A stretch of 11,725 nt of DNA from JADLEX01 sp964586775 (GTDB taxonomy: Bacteria; Lernaellota; Lernaellaia; JACKCT01): contig CAZPJD010000240.1 in NCBI GenBank assembly GCA_964586775.1, positions 1 to 11,725 of the forward strand, in the 5' to 3' direction. The position numbers were made by a program, and so were the translations under genes. Shown here piece after piece: positions 5,520 to 11,725 of this stretch. The number at the start of each line of letters is the position of its first letter. Positions within the stretch are counted from its first letter, which is position 1. Under the pieces are notes generated by a model that worked only from the letters and a program-made list of their open reading frames with translations, was not told the DNA's origin and searched no databases.

Positions 5520-6686
5520 TTGGCGGAAACCCGACCTGCGTTCGCGGCGGTGATCGGCGGCGGGTGCGTGGGACTCGCGATTGCGCACGCGCTCGCGCGT
5601 CACAATCCCGGCCGGATCGTGCTCATCGAGCGCGAGGCCATGCACGGCGCGGGTTCGACGGGGCTTGGCGCGGGCGGCGTGCGCGCGCAGTTTTCCACCG
5701 ACATCAACATTGGCCTCTCGATCGAGTCGATGCGCATCTTTGCCGACTTCGAGCGCGAGACCGGCGAGCCGCTGCGGTTCGATCCGATCGGCTACCTCTT
5801 TCTCGCGGCCACGGACGACGCGTGGCGCGACCTGCGCAAAAGCAACGCCCGCCAGCGCGCGCTGGGCGTGCCCGCCGAAATGCTCGATCCCGCCGCGGTC
5901 GCGGAGCGATTCGCGTTTCTCGACGCGTCGCGGATTCGCGGCGCAGCGTGGTGCCCCGTGGATGGCGTGACCGATCCGCACGCGGTGGTGCAGGGCTACG
6001 CGACGTCGGCGCGGCGGCGCGGGGTGGAGATGGCGATGTCCACCGTGGTGCGCGCGCTGCGTTTCGAGCGCGACAGAAGCGCGTGGATTGTCGAGACGGA
6101 ACGCGGCGAAGTCGTCGCAACGAACGTGGTGATCGCCGCGGGGGTGTGGTCGCCGCAGATCGCCTCGAGCGCGGGCGTCGATCTGCCGATCCGCCCGCTG
6201 CGTCGTGTGTGTTTCGCGGCGAGCGTGGCCCACACTCCGCCCGATCTACTCCCCGATCTTCCCTTCGTCATCGACGTCGCCACGGGATTCTGGATGCGTC
6301 CCGACTCGAGCGGCCTGCTGATGGGGAAACCCCGCGCGGGCGAGCCGACCTCTTTCAACCTCGACATGGATCACGATCTGTGGCCCGAGGTGCTGGACGC
6401 GGGCGCGACCATCGCGCCGTTTGTCGCGGATGCGCGGCGCACCGGCGGTTGGGCGGGGCTCTACGAAATGACGCCCGACCTGCACCCGATCGTCGGCGCG
6501 GTGCCGGATCGCCCCGGCCTCTTCGTCGCGGCGGGGTTCTCGGGCCACGGCTTCATGCACGCGCCTGCAATCGGCCGCCACCTCGCGCACCTGATCGCGC
6601 ACGGGCGATCGAACCTCGATCTCACGCCGCTGTCACCCGCGCGATTCGTCGGTTCCGGCCTCGTCCAAGAGTCGCGATATGTGTGA
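5520..6686 (+). CDS. FAD-dependent oxidoreductase of the DAO/sarcosine oxidase family
   Basis: 388-residue flavoprotein, probably oxidising a secondary or N-methylated amino acid or a related amine or acid; the substrate cannot be read from the sequence. The start is TTG at 5520, with GGGAG (5509-5513) 6 nt upstream, placing the dinucleotide-binding motif IGGGCVG (Gly13, Gly15, Gly18) near the N-terminus. Glu37 after the second strand is the expected ribose-binding acid. GSTGLGAGGVRAQF is the FAD-contacting loop typical of sarcosine oxidase beta-like proteins. The C-terminal TPDLHPIVGAVPD and GFSGHGFMHAPAIGR complete the fold at normal length. No Cys is at the site that carries covalent FAD in monomeric sarcosine oxidase (Ala in this region). 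It stands alone on the plus strand, with neighbours on both sides transcribed leftward. Confidence 0.88.
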   Translation: MAETRPAFAAVIGGGCVGLAIAHALARHNPGRIVLIEREAMHGAGSTGLGAGGVRAQFSTDINIGLSIESMRIFADFERETGEPLRFDPIGYLFLAATDDAWRDLRKSNARQRALGVPAEMLDPAAVAERFAFLDASRIRGAAWCPVDGVTDPHAVVQGYATSARRRGVEMAMSTVVRALRFERDRSAWIVETERGEVVATNVVIAAGVWSPQIASSAGVDLPIRPLRRVCFAASVAHTPPDLLPDLPFVIDVATGFWMRPDSSGLLMGKPRAGEPTSFNLDMDHDLWPEVLDAGATIAPFVADARRTGGWAGLYEMTPDLHPIVGAVPDRPGLFVAAGFSGHGFMHAPAIGRHLAHLIAHGRSNLDLTPLSPARFVGSGLVQESRYV

Positions 6687-6728
6687 GCGATGGGATCGAG
6701 ATGGTGCCATCCGACGCGGCGCCATCGC
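6687..6728. terminator. Possible bidirectional hairpin between converging genes
   Basis: GCGATGG (6687-6693) pairs with CCATCGC (6722-6728). Inside, GATG (6700-6703) pairs with CATC (6708-6711). It fills the 47-bp gap between the oxidoreductase stop and the lipoprotein stop. There is no T tract, so a role in termination is tentative. Confidence 0.3.
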
Positions 6729-6733
6729 CTGGC

Positions 6734-7696
6734 TTATTGAAATCCGTCGTCGCCGTCCGTGGGAGCGGCCGGTTTCGGAGTGGGCTTCGGCGTCGATTTC
6801 GCCGCCGGCGCGGGACTCGGCGAGGGCGAATTGGCGGGGGTCGTCGAAACGACTTTGGCGGGCATCGTTTCGGATCGCGGCCACGGCGGCGCGACGAGCA
6901 GGCGCACGGGATACGCGCGCGCGATCTCGTCGAGACGGCCCGTCGTTCGCGCGGCGGTGATGACGCTGTCGAGGAACGCGACGAGCCGTGCGTCACCGAA
7001 CTTCGCGGCCCAGCACCAGGGAAGCGGATGGAACTGCGCTTCGTCGGTCGTCAGTACGCCGCGCAGCGAGGGATCGAGGGCGAGCGTCTTCTGCGCAAAG
7101 ACGGCGTCGACGAGCGCGACGTCGGCCTCTCCGTTTTGCACCGCGGCGAGCGGTGCGGCGGGGCTGTCGCCGGGCACAAGCATCACGCGCGCTTTGGTCA
7201 CGCGCCCCGTCAGCCACATCTCCAGCGCGTCGCCGCGCAGCACCGCGAGACGCACCCCCTCGCGGTCGAGATCGGCAAGCGTCGTCGGCGCGAGTGCGCT
7301 GTCCTTGCGAACGAGTCCCGCATGGCCGAGCCAGGCGACGGGCTGCGTGAGCAGCAGGCGCGAGGCGAGGGCGGGCGTGGCGGCGACGGGCGCCGCGGCG
7401 AAGTCGAACGCGCCCGCGGCAAGGTCGTCGGCGAGCATGGCGGGCTCCGTGCGCACCCACGTGACCTTGATCGACATCGATGCGGCGACGTCGTTCATGA
7501 GATCGACGAAAACGCCGCGCAGCTCGCCGTTCGAGAGGTCGGTGTAAACCGCGCTCTCGCGCTCGAAATATCCCACGCGGATCTCGCCGCGCGCGCGGAT
7601 TGCGGCGAGGGAATCCGGCGCGGCGGTCTCGGGCGCGGAGCACGCGGCGAGCGCGCCCGCGAGTGCGACGGTTGCGACAATCAGGATGTTTCGCAT
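6734..7696 (-). CDS. Family 3 solute-binding lipoprotein with a proline-rich tail
   Basis: 320-residue predicted lipoprotein facing the periplasm. The ATG at 7696 gives a short signal sequence ending in the lipobox LAAC, with lipidated Cys19. The family 3 (amino-acid-type) binding domain spans about 27-268: LAAIRARGEIRVGY, GVFVDLMNDVAASM, LAAGAFDFAAAPV, then ADVALVDAVFA with the conserved Asp197. At the place where these proteins usually read TPER, with an Arg that holds the ligand carboxylate, this one reads TPAL, so that Arg is Leu110. After the domain comes a 50-residue Pro/Lys/Ser/Thr tail (271-320), unusual for the family. It lies 56 bp downstream of the FadL-type gene on the same strand. 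No ABC permease or ATPase is visible, so it may be a sensor or delivery protein. Confidence 0.85.
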   Translation of the reverse strand: MRNILIVATVALAGALAACSAPETAAPDSLAAIRARGEIRVGYFERESAVYTDLSNGELRGVFVDLMNDVAASMSIKVTWVRTEPAMLADDLAAGAFDFAAAPVAATPALASRLLLTQPVAWLGHAGLVRKDSALAPTTLADLDREGVRLAVLRGDALEMWLTGRVTKARVMLVPGDSPAAPLAAVQNGEADVALVDAVFAQKTLALDPSLRGVLTTDEAQFHPLPWCWAAKFGDARLVAFLDSVITAARTTGRLDEIARAYPVRLLVAPPWPRSETMPAKVVSTTPANSPSPSPAPAAKSTPKPTPKPAAPTDGDDGFQ

Positions 7697-7752
7697 GCGG
7701 CGTGTTTGCACCGCCGGACGCGGCGCGTCAAGTCGGGGCGGGCGCGAAGTCC

Positions 7753-9069
7753 TCACTCGGCCGGAGCGCCTCCAAACAGCAATCCGCCGGAGATGAGGTG
7801 CACGCCGCCGCGCGCGTCATAGTCGTGGCCGTCGGACGTGGCGGCGCGGCGCGGGACGAGGGCGTGATACTGGTATGTCGCGTCGAGGCGAAGCGGCACA
7901 CGAAACCAGTCGGCAATGGGTGGCTTCCAACCGACTCCGCCGCCCATCACGTGCGTGTCGGCGTCGAGGATCACCTTGCCGCGAATCGTGGTGCCCGATT
8001 CCGGGAAGCGCGTGCCGATTGTGCGAAACGGCGTGGGCTCGAATCGGTAGCCCGCGCGCGCGGTCCATTGGTCGTTGATGGTCCATTCGGCGGCGGCGCG
8101 GGGAATCCACACGTCCACCGTGTCGTAATCGGAGTGCGACCCCGCGAAGTGCGAACGCGCGGCGACCTCTTCGTAGTGGCTCCATTGCCGCCACGAGCCG
8201 TCTGCGAGAACGCGAACCCCACCCGGCGCGTCCCAGTGCATGCCCACGGTCACGTCGCGCGGCACGTAGGTGTCGAGAAAGTTCATGGGGATATTCATCG
8301 TGGGAAACGGCAGTCCCGCCACCGTGGGTTCTGCGGTCACCTCGATCGCCTCGAAGCTGCCCCAGGTTTCCTCGCGATACGTCGCGCCCACGCCCCAGCG
8401 CTCGCCGTACGCGTAAACGCCGTAAAGTGGTTTGGGGTCGAAGCTGCCGCGCATGCGCGTGCCCTCGTTCGAGGTGCCGCCGGAGACTTCGGCGCGCGTC
8501 TCGACGATGCCGTCGCCGCGAAAGCCGCCGTGAAATCCGATGCCGAGCGCGACGTGCGGGAGGACGCCAATGCCGAGCGCCGACTGCATCGTCATGTTGG
8601 CCTCGCCCCAGCGGTCGAACTCGCCGTGGCTCGAACGCACGTCGTCGAAGATCATCATCGTGCCGAAGTTGCGATCGACGGCGACGGAAAACCCCCAACC
8701 GATCGGCGGAAGGTTCAGGCGCGGCCCGGCCAGAGCGTCGAGGTCGAGGCGCAGGCCGAGGATCACGAGGTGGTTGCTCGCGCGCTCGTGCACCGCGGGC
8801 TCGTCCACCTGCCCACCGACGAGGCGCGGCATGGTGTAGGCGTAAGATGCGAGGAACTCGTTGTGATCGGTGACCGCGAGACCCGCGGGGTTGAGGTAGT
8901 GCGCGGCCACGTCATCGGCCTCGCCGCCCAGCGCGTTGGCCAGCGCGGTCGCGCGCGGCGACAGGCCAATCGTATTCGGCGTGTAGATCGACGACGCGCG
9001 CGCGACGCCTGCAAAGATCCGCAGAAGGATCAGGATTAACGCGAGTTGAAAAGCGGCGGATCTGGTCAC
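7753..9069 (-). CDS. FadL/TodX-type outer-membrane hydrophobic-compound transporter
   Basis: 438-residue predicted outer-membrane beta-barrel of the FadL family, which passes fatty acids or aromatic hydrocarbons through a lateral opening. GTG at 9069 gives a clean signal peptide (hydrophobic LALILILLRIFAG, cleavage after ARA near residue 25). The mature N-terminus continues with the family's hatch region: SPRATALANALGG and the conserved NPAG at 60-63. The rest is alternating beta-strand sequence that ends in a short strand rather than the classic terminal Phe. Length is typical. It is the first gene of a likely two-gene leftward unit with the solute-binding lipoprotein. Substrate is unknown. 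Start confidence is moderate, since only a GGAT stands as ribosome site. Confidence 0.85.
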   Translation of the reverse strand: MTRSAAFQLALILILLRIFAGVARASSIYTPNTIGLSPRATALANALGGEADDVAAHYLNPAGLAVTDHNEFLASYAYTMPRLVGGQVDEPAVHERASNHLVILGLRLDLDALAGPRLNLPPIGWGFSVAVDRNFGTMMIFDDVRSSHGEFDRWGEANMTMQSALGIGVLPHVALGIGFHGGFRGDGIVETRAEVSGGTSNEGTRMRGSFDPKPLYGVYAYGERWGVGATYREETWGSFEAIEVTAEPTVAGLPFPTMNIPMNFLDTYVPRDVTVGMHWDAPGGVRVLADGSWRQWSHYEEVAARSHFAGSHSDYDTVDVWIPRAAAEWTINDQWTARAGYRFEPTPFRTIGTRFPESGTTIRGKVILDADTHVMGGGVGWKPPIADWFRVPLRLDATYQYHALVPRRAATSDGHDYDARGGVHLISGGLLFGGAPAE

Positions 9070-9147
9070 GATATCCGTTTCGCGGCGGTCTCCACCCGGT
9101 TCGGGCGAATCCCATGGTCGGGGGAATCCCGCCCGGGCCGGCGGACG

Positions 9148-9176
9148 TGTTTACCCCGAATCGCGGCGCACGCCAA
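9148..9176 (-). promoter_or_regulatory. Candidate promoter for the FadL-type gene
   Basis: On the minus strand TTGGCG (9171-9176) and TAAACA (9148-9153) are separated by 17 bp, in the 148-bp gap after the sulfatase-like gene. It matches four and three of six positions. The presumed leader contains GC-rich inverted repeats. Confidence 0.3.
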
Positions 9177-9217
9177 GGCGGGGTGGGTCATGAGTCGATG
9201 TGCGAATCTGCGTTTCG

Positions 9218-11146
9218 TCAGTTCAGATACCCCAGCGACTTGAGCCGCTCGAGCGTCCGGCGATCGAGCTGGATGTTTTCCAGATCCCCCGTGGCGGTTT
9301 CGCGCTCGCGGTGCGCGGCGTCGATCGCCGCCTCCAGCGCCGGTGCGACGCCGGGCTCGTAGAGGTTGAAGATCTCGCGCGGATCGTCCTTGAGGCGGAA
9401 ATACTCCCACGGGCGTGCCATCGCGCGGATGTCGAGCGGATTGCCCGGCATGAACGGCTCGATGAGCTTCTCGTTCGTGGTGCGCGCCGCGAATCGATTG
9501 GGGCCCATCGACTGCGTCTCGGAAATGATCGGGCCCATCTCGACGAGGTCGTGCAGCAGCTTCGGCGCACCGTCGCTTTCGCAGCGCAGCCGCTGGTCGC
9601 GCTCGGCGGGCTCGGCGGCCGTATCGAGGATGAGCTTGGCGATCGCGCGGGCGGGCACGGGCGCATCGACAAGGCGCGCCCCCGCGCAAGCCCCGCGCGG
9701 CCACTTCACGATCAGCGGCACACGCACCATTTCTTCGTACAGGAAGTTGGAATGGCCCCAGTAGCCGTGGTCGAAGAACTCCTCGCCGTGATCGGAGAGC
9801 ACGACGATGAGCGCGTTGTCGTAGCGGCCGAGCTCCTTCATGCGCAGGAAAAAACGTCCCAGCATCTGATCGACGTAGAGGATCAGCTCGTCGTATCGAT
9901 TGATGGTCGCCCGCGAGGTGTAGTTCGGATCGACCTTCGCCCAGTCGAGGAACTCCGAGAACAGCATCTGCTTGTCCATCAGCTTCGGCGTGGGCGGACC
10001 AAAATGCCCGTAGGTCTCGGACGGTGGGATGTAGGGGTGGTGCGTATCGAACAGGTGGATGAAGAGGAATCCGGGGCGCGGATCGGAGAACAGCCACTTG
10101 GCCGCGTCGCGCACGTTCTCGGCGGCGCGGGTGGTTTCGTCGAATCGAAAGACGTCGAAGCCGCGGTCGAAGCCGAATTTGTCGGAGACATACACGCCGT
10201 TGACGAACGCGCCAGTGCGATACGATCGCTGGCGCAACGACTCGGTAAAGACGGGCACGGTGTCGCGGATCTTGTAGCGCCAGTCGGTGGCGCCGTGCTC
10301 GTGCGGCATGAGCCCCGTGAAGATCGACGCGTGAGAGGGCAAGGTCCACGGCGCGTGCGAAATGAACTGATCGACGACCACGCCGTCGGCCGCGAGGCGC
10401 GTGAGTGCGGGAGCCGTGTCGCGTTCGTAACCGTAAATCGGCAGGTGGTCGGCGCGCAGCGTGTCGATGCTGACGAGCACGATGTCGGGCGCGTCCTTGG
10501 GCAGCGGGTCGGTCGCTTGCCGCCCCAGCAGCCCGCCGATCATGACGATCGCGATGAACAGCACCGGTGCGACCCATGCGCGGGCGCGGCGTCGATATTC
10601 GGGCGCGGCCTCGCGCGGGCGCCGCACGACGTGCGCGACGACCAAAAACGCGATCGCCAGCAGCCCCGACAGGCCGATTCGAACCACGCGAAACGCGAGG
10701 GGCTCGACGGGCATCCCCAGGCGCACCAGTGCGTCGAGGAGTTGGGATGGGGAGTTGATGGCCATCGTCAGGTTGACGACGTTCAGCATCCACCCGCCTT
10801 CGAGCGTCACCCGCTGATAAAAGACGTAGCTGACGACGAGCAGGAGGGTCGGCGTCGCGGCGATCGAAATGCGAATCGCGGGTTTTCCGCCGAGCCGTCG
10901 CGCGATGGCGACAAGTGCCGCGAAGACGAAACCGATCGCGAGACCGTTTTGGATTCCCGGAGCGAGATACTTCTGCACGGTGGCGACGAAAACGCCGGGC
11001 AGGCCGCGGTCGAGGAACTCGTAGGGCGCCGCGCGCATCACCCCGAGCGCAAAACCGGCAATCGTCCAAGCAAAGGCGACGATCATCCACCGGTTCGCGA
11101 AACGCCAGACCCCGTCAATCGGGCTCGGCCGAACGCGCTCGTTCAC
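9218..11146 (-). CDS. Membrane-anchored sulfatase/phosphotransferase-superfamily protein
   Basis: 642 residues. The GTG start at 11146 is supported by GGAG 7 nt upstream. The N-terminal third has about five hydrophobic segments (near 19-39, 66-84, 95-111, 157-173, 191-208), which would place the catalytic domain in the periplasm. The alkaline-phosphatase-fold domain starts at IVLVSIDTLRAD (metal-binding Asp228) and includes SDHGEEFFDHG (Asp452, His453) and the final GYLN. The sulfatase signature CxPxR is replaced by T-L-P-S-H, with Thr268 in the nucleophile position and His272 in place of Arg. Formylglycine sulfatase chemistry is therefore unlikely. A Thr nucleophile is known in the same fold in lipoteichoic acid synthase and phosphoethanolamine transferases, so a phospho-transfer or hydrolysis role on a lipid or polysaccharide is more probable. 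Substrate unknown. Confidence 0.85.
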   Translation of the reverse strand: MNERVRPSPIDGVWRFANRWMIVAFAWTIAGFALGVMRAAPYEFLDRGLPGVFVATVQKYLAPGIQNGLAIGFVFAALVAIARRLGGKPAIRISIAATPTLLLVVSYVFYQRVTLEGGWMLNVVNLTMAINSPSQLLDALVRLGMPVEPLAFRVVRIGLSGLLAIAFLVVAHVVRRPREAAPEYRRRARAWVAPVLFIAIVMIGGLLGRQATDPLPKDAPDIVLVSIDTLRADHLPIYGYERDTAPALTRLAADGVVVDQFISHAPWTLPSHASIFTGLMPHEHGATDWRYKIRDTVPVFTESLRQRSYRTGAFVNGVYVSDKFGFDRGFDVFRFDETTRAAENVRDAAKWLFSDPRPGFLFIHLFDTHHPYIPPSETYGHFGPPTPKLMDKQMLFSEFLDWAKVDPNYTSRATINRYDELILYVDQMLGRFFLRMKELGRYDNALIVVLSDHGEEFFDHGYWGHSNFLYEEMVRVPLIVKWPRGACAGARLVDAPVPARAIAKLILDTAAEPAERDQRLRCESDGAPKLLHDLVEMGPIISETQSMGPNRFAARTTNEKLIEPFMPGNPLDIRAMARPWEYFRLKDDPREIFNLYEPGVAPALEAAIDAAHRERETATGDLENIQLDRRTLERLKSLGYLN

Positions 11147-11186
11147 GCCACGTCTCCAAAACGGAATTCAACGGAAAGTCCCGCAA

Positions 11187-11215
11187 GGTATCGACGGGTG
11201 GCCGGTCAAAGTCAA
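11187..11215 (-). promoter_or_regulatory. Weak candidate promoter for the sulfatase-like gene
   Basis: On the minus strand TTGACT (11210-11215) and GATACC (11187-11192) are 17 bp apart. The -35 is good and overlaps the stop codon of the upstream archaemetzincin gene; the -10 matches only three positions. The 65-bp gap could equally be spanned by read-through from that gene. Confidence 0.3.
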
Positions 11216-11725
11216 GTCGGCGGATGCAGGTGCCCGGCGCACGCGCGGCAGAAGTCCTCGCCCTTTTGATCGACCTCTTCGATATAGGTGGACGAGCGCA
11301 TCACGCACGCAGGATCGATGCAGTGCTTGAGGCCGAAGGTGTGGCCGAGCTCGTGAACGGCTTCCTTCACGGCTCGCGCGACAAGCCGGTCGCCGTCGGA
11401 GCCGCCTCCGTAAAATTCCTCGCGCAGGCGGTGCGTGGAGAAGATGCCCGCGCGCCCGCCGAGCTGGGCCTGACCGAACAGGTATGTGAAGATGGGGATG
11501 AAAAGGTCGACGCCGGTCACGCCGAGGACGCGCGCGTCGGGCGCGGCGTCTTTCGATTGGTCGAGCAGTTTCTGGAGCAGCACTCCCGCGTGATACTGGT
11601 GGCGCTTCGAATCCCGCGCGGGTTCCGGGTCGATCACGCGCGAATCGACGAGAACTTCCCGGCGGCACCACCGCGCCACGCGCGGCGCGATCGCGTCGAG
11701 GAGCGCCGCGTCCACGTGGCCGACC
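11212..11725 (-). CDS. amzA: Archaemetzincin-like zinc metalloprotease (5' end outside window)
   Basis: Cut by the window edge. The frame is open to 11725, and codons before the GTG at 11715 read V-G-H, which fits the usual N-terminal strand of the family, so the true start probably lies beyond. The signature HELGHTFGLKHCIDPACVM holds the zinc ligands His121, His125 and His131 and the catalytic Glu122, counted from the GTG. Cys132, Cys137, Cys156 and Cys159 form the second, structural zinc site that defines archaemetzincins (peptidase family M54) among metzincins. The Met after the second Cys is the Met-turn. LGVTGVDLFIPIFTYLFGQAQLGG precedes it, as expected. No signal peptide can be judged. 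Physiological substrate is unknown; the family shows weak peptidase activity in vitro. It lies 65 bp upstream of the sulfatase-like gene, same strand. Confidence 0.9.
   Translation of the reverse strand, partial: VGHVDAALLDAIAPRVARWCRREVLVDSRVIDPEPARDSKRHQYHAGVLLQKLLDQSKDAAPDARVLGVTGVDLFIPIFTYLFGQAQLGGRAGIFSTHRLREEFYGGGSDGDRLVARAVKEAVHELGHTFGLKHCIDPACVMRSSTYIEEVDQKGEDFCRACAGHLHPPT

Noticed and set aside
5498..7822. A 774-codon plus-strand open frame crossing the oxidoreductase gene and the antisense of the lipoprotein gene.
   Set aside because: It runs through two well-supported genes in other frames and its product is low-complexity Arg-rich sequence.
7600..9039. A 479-codon plus-strand frame opposite the FadL-type gene.
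   Set aside because: No recognisable motif; the minus strand has a signal peptide and the NPAG hatch motif of a FadL-type barrel.
9103..9134. An inverted repeat GGGCG/CGCCC with an inner CCC/GGG pair as a riboswitch or terminator.
   Set aside because: Stems are short with large internal loops and match no riboswitch class that I know; GC-rich intergenic DNA gives such pairings by chance.
9200..11269. A 689-codon plus-strand frame opposite the sulfatase-like gene, and a 674-codon minus-strand frame overlapping it out of register.
   Set aside because: Both are composition shadows; the sulfatase-like frame holds all metal-site motifs and a ribosome site.

Overview
This is a GC-rich window from a Gram-negative bacterium. 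It encodes an OmpA-type outer-membrane protein, a FadL-type outer-membrane channel and a lipoprotein with a clear lipobox. The mix of a calcium-repeat OmpA protein, a cobalamin-domain radical SAM protein, a membrane-anchored sulfatase-like protein and an archaemetzincin resembles deltaproteobacterial/Myxococcota-like or neighbouring candidate-phylum genomes. That placement is an inference from gene content. No rRNA, tRNA, CRISPR array or phage gene was seen.

Layout. (1) 1-175: the 3' end of an ISAs1-like transposase gene and a probable right terminal repeat. (2) 226-2113: a sigma70-like promoter, an OmpA-family protein with five exact 69-bp calcium-binding repeats, and a hairpin terminator. 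(3) 2114-2361: a 248-nt gap (301 nt counting from the OmpA stop) with a possible promoter, a 13-codon ORF behind a perfect Shine-Dalgarno sequence, and a strong hairpin. (4) 2362-4306: four tightly packed plus-strand genes: B12-domain radical SAM protein, DUF2283 protein, HicA toxin, HicB antitoxin. (5) 4303-5394, minus strand: an unfamiliar protein that looks like a radical SAM/SPASM protein without the catalytic cysteines. Its stop codon overlaps the hicB stop tail to tail. (6) 5395-5519: a divergent intergenic region with a 12-bp palindrome next to a candidate promoter. (7) 5520-6686, plus strand: a DAO/sarcosine-oxidase-like flavoprotein. (8) 6734-9069, minus strand: a FadL-type channel gene followed by an orphan family-3 solute-binding lipoprotein. 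(9) 9218-11725, minus strand: an archaemetzincin (5' end outside the window) followed by a membrane-anchored sulfatase/phosphotransferase-superfamily protein.

How the genes may work together. hicAB is a complete type II toxin-antitoxin pair, and it appears to be translated from the same message as the DUF2283 and radical SAM genes. The FadL channel and the lipoprotein form a plausible two-gene envelope uptake or sensing unit, but no ABC permease or ATPase is in view. The two cysteine-rich candidates, the radical SAM enzyme and the SPASM-like protein, face each other across the toxin-antitoxin pair; whether they cooperate is unknown. Nothing here is a recognisable complete metabolic pathway. 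The least-explained parts are the leader ORF plus hairpin before the radical SAM gene, the DUF2283-hicAB composite, and the SPASM-like protein.
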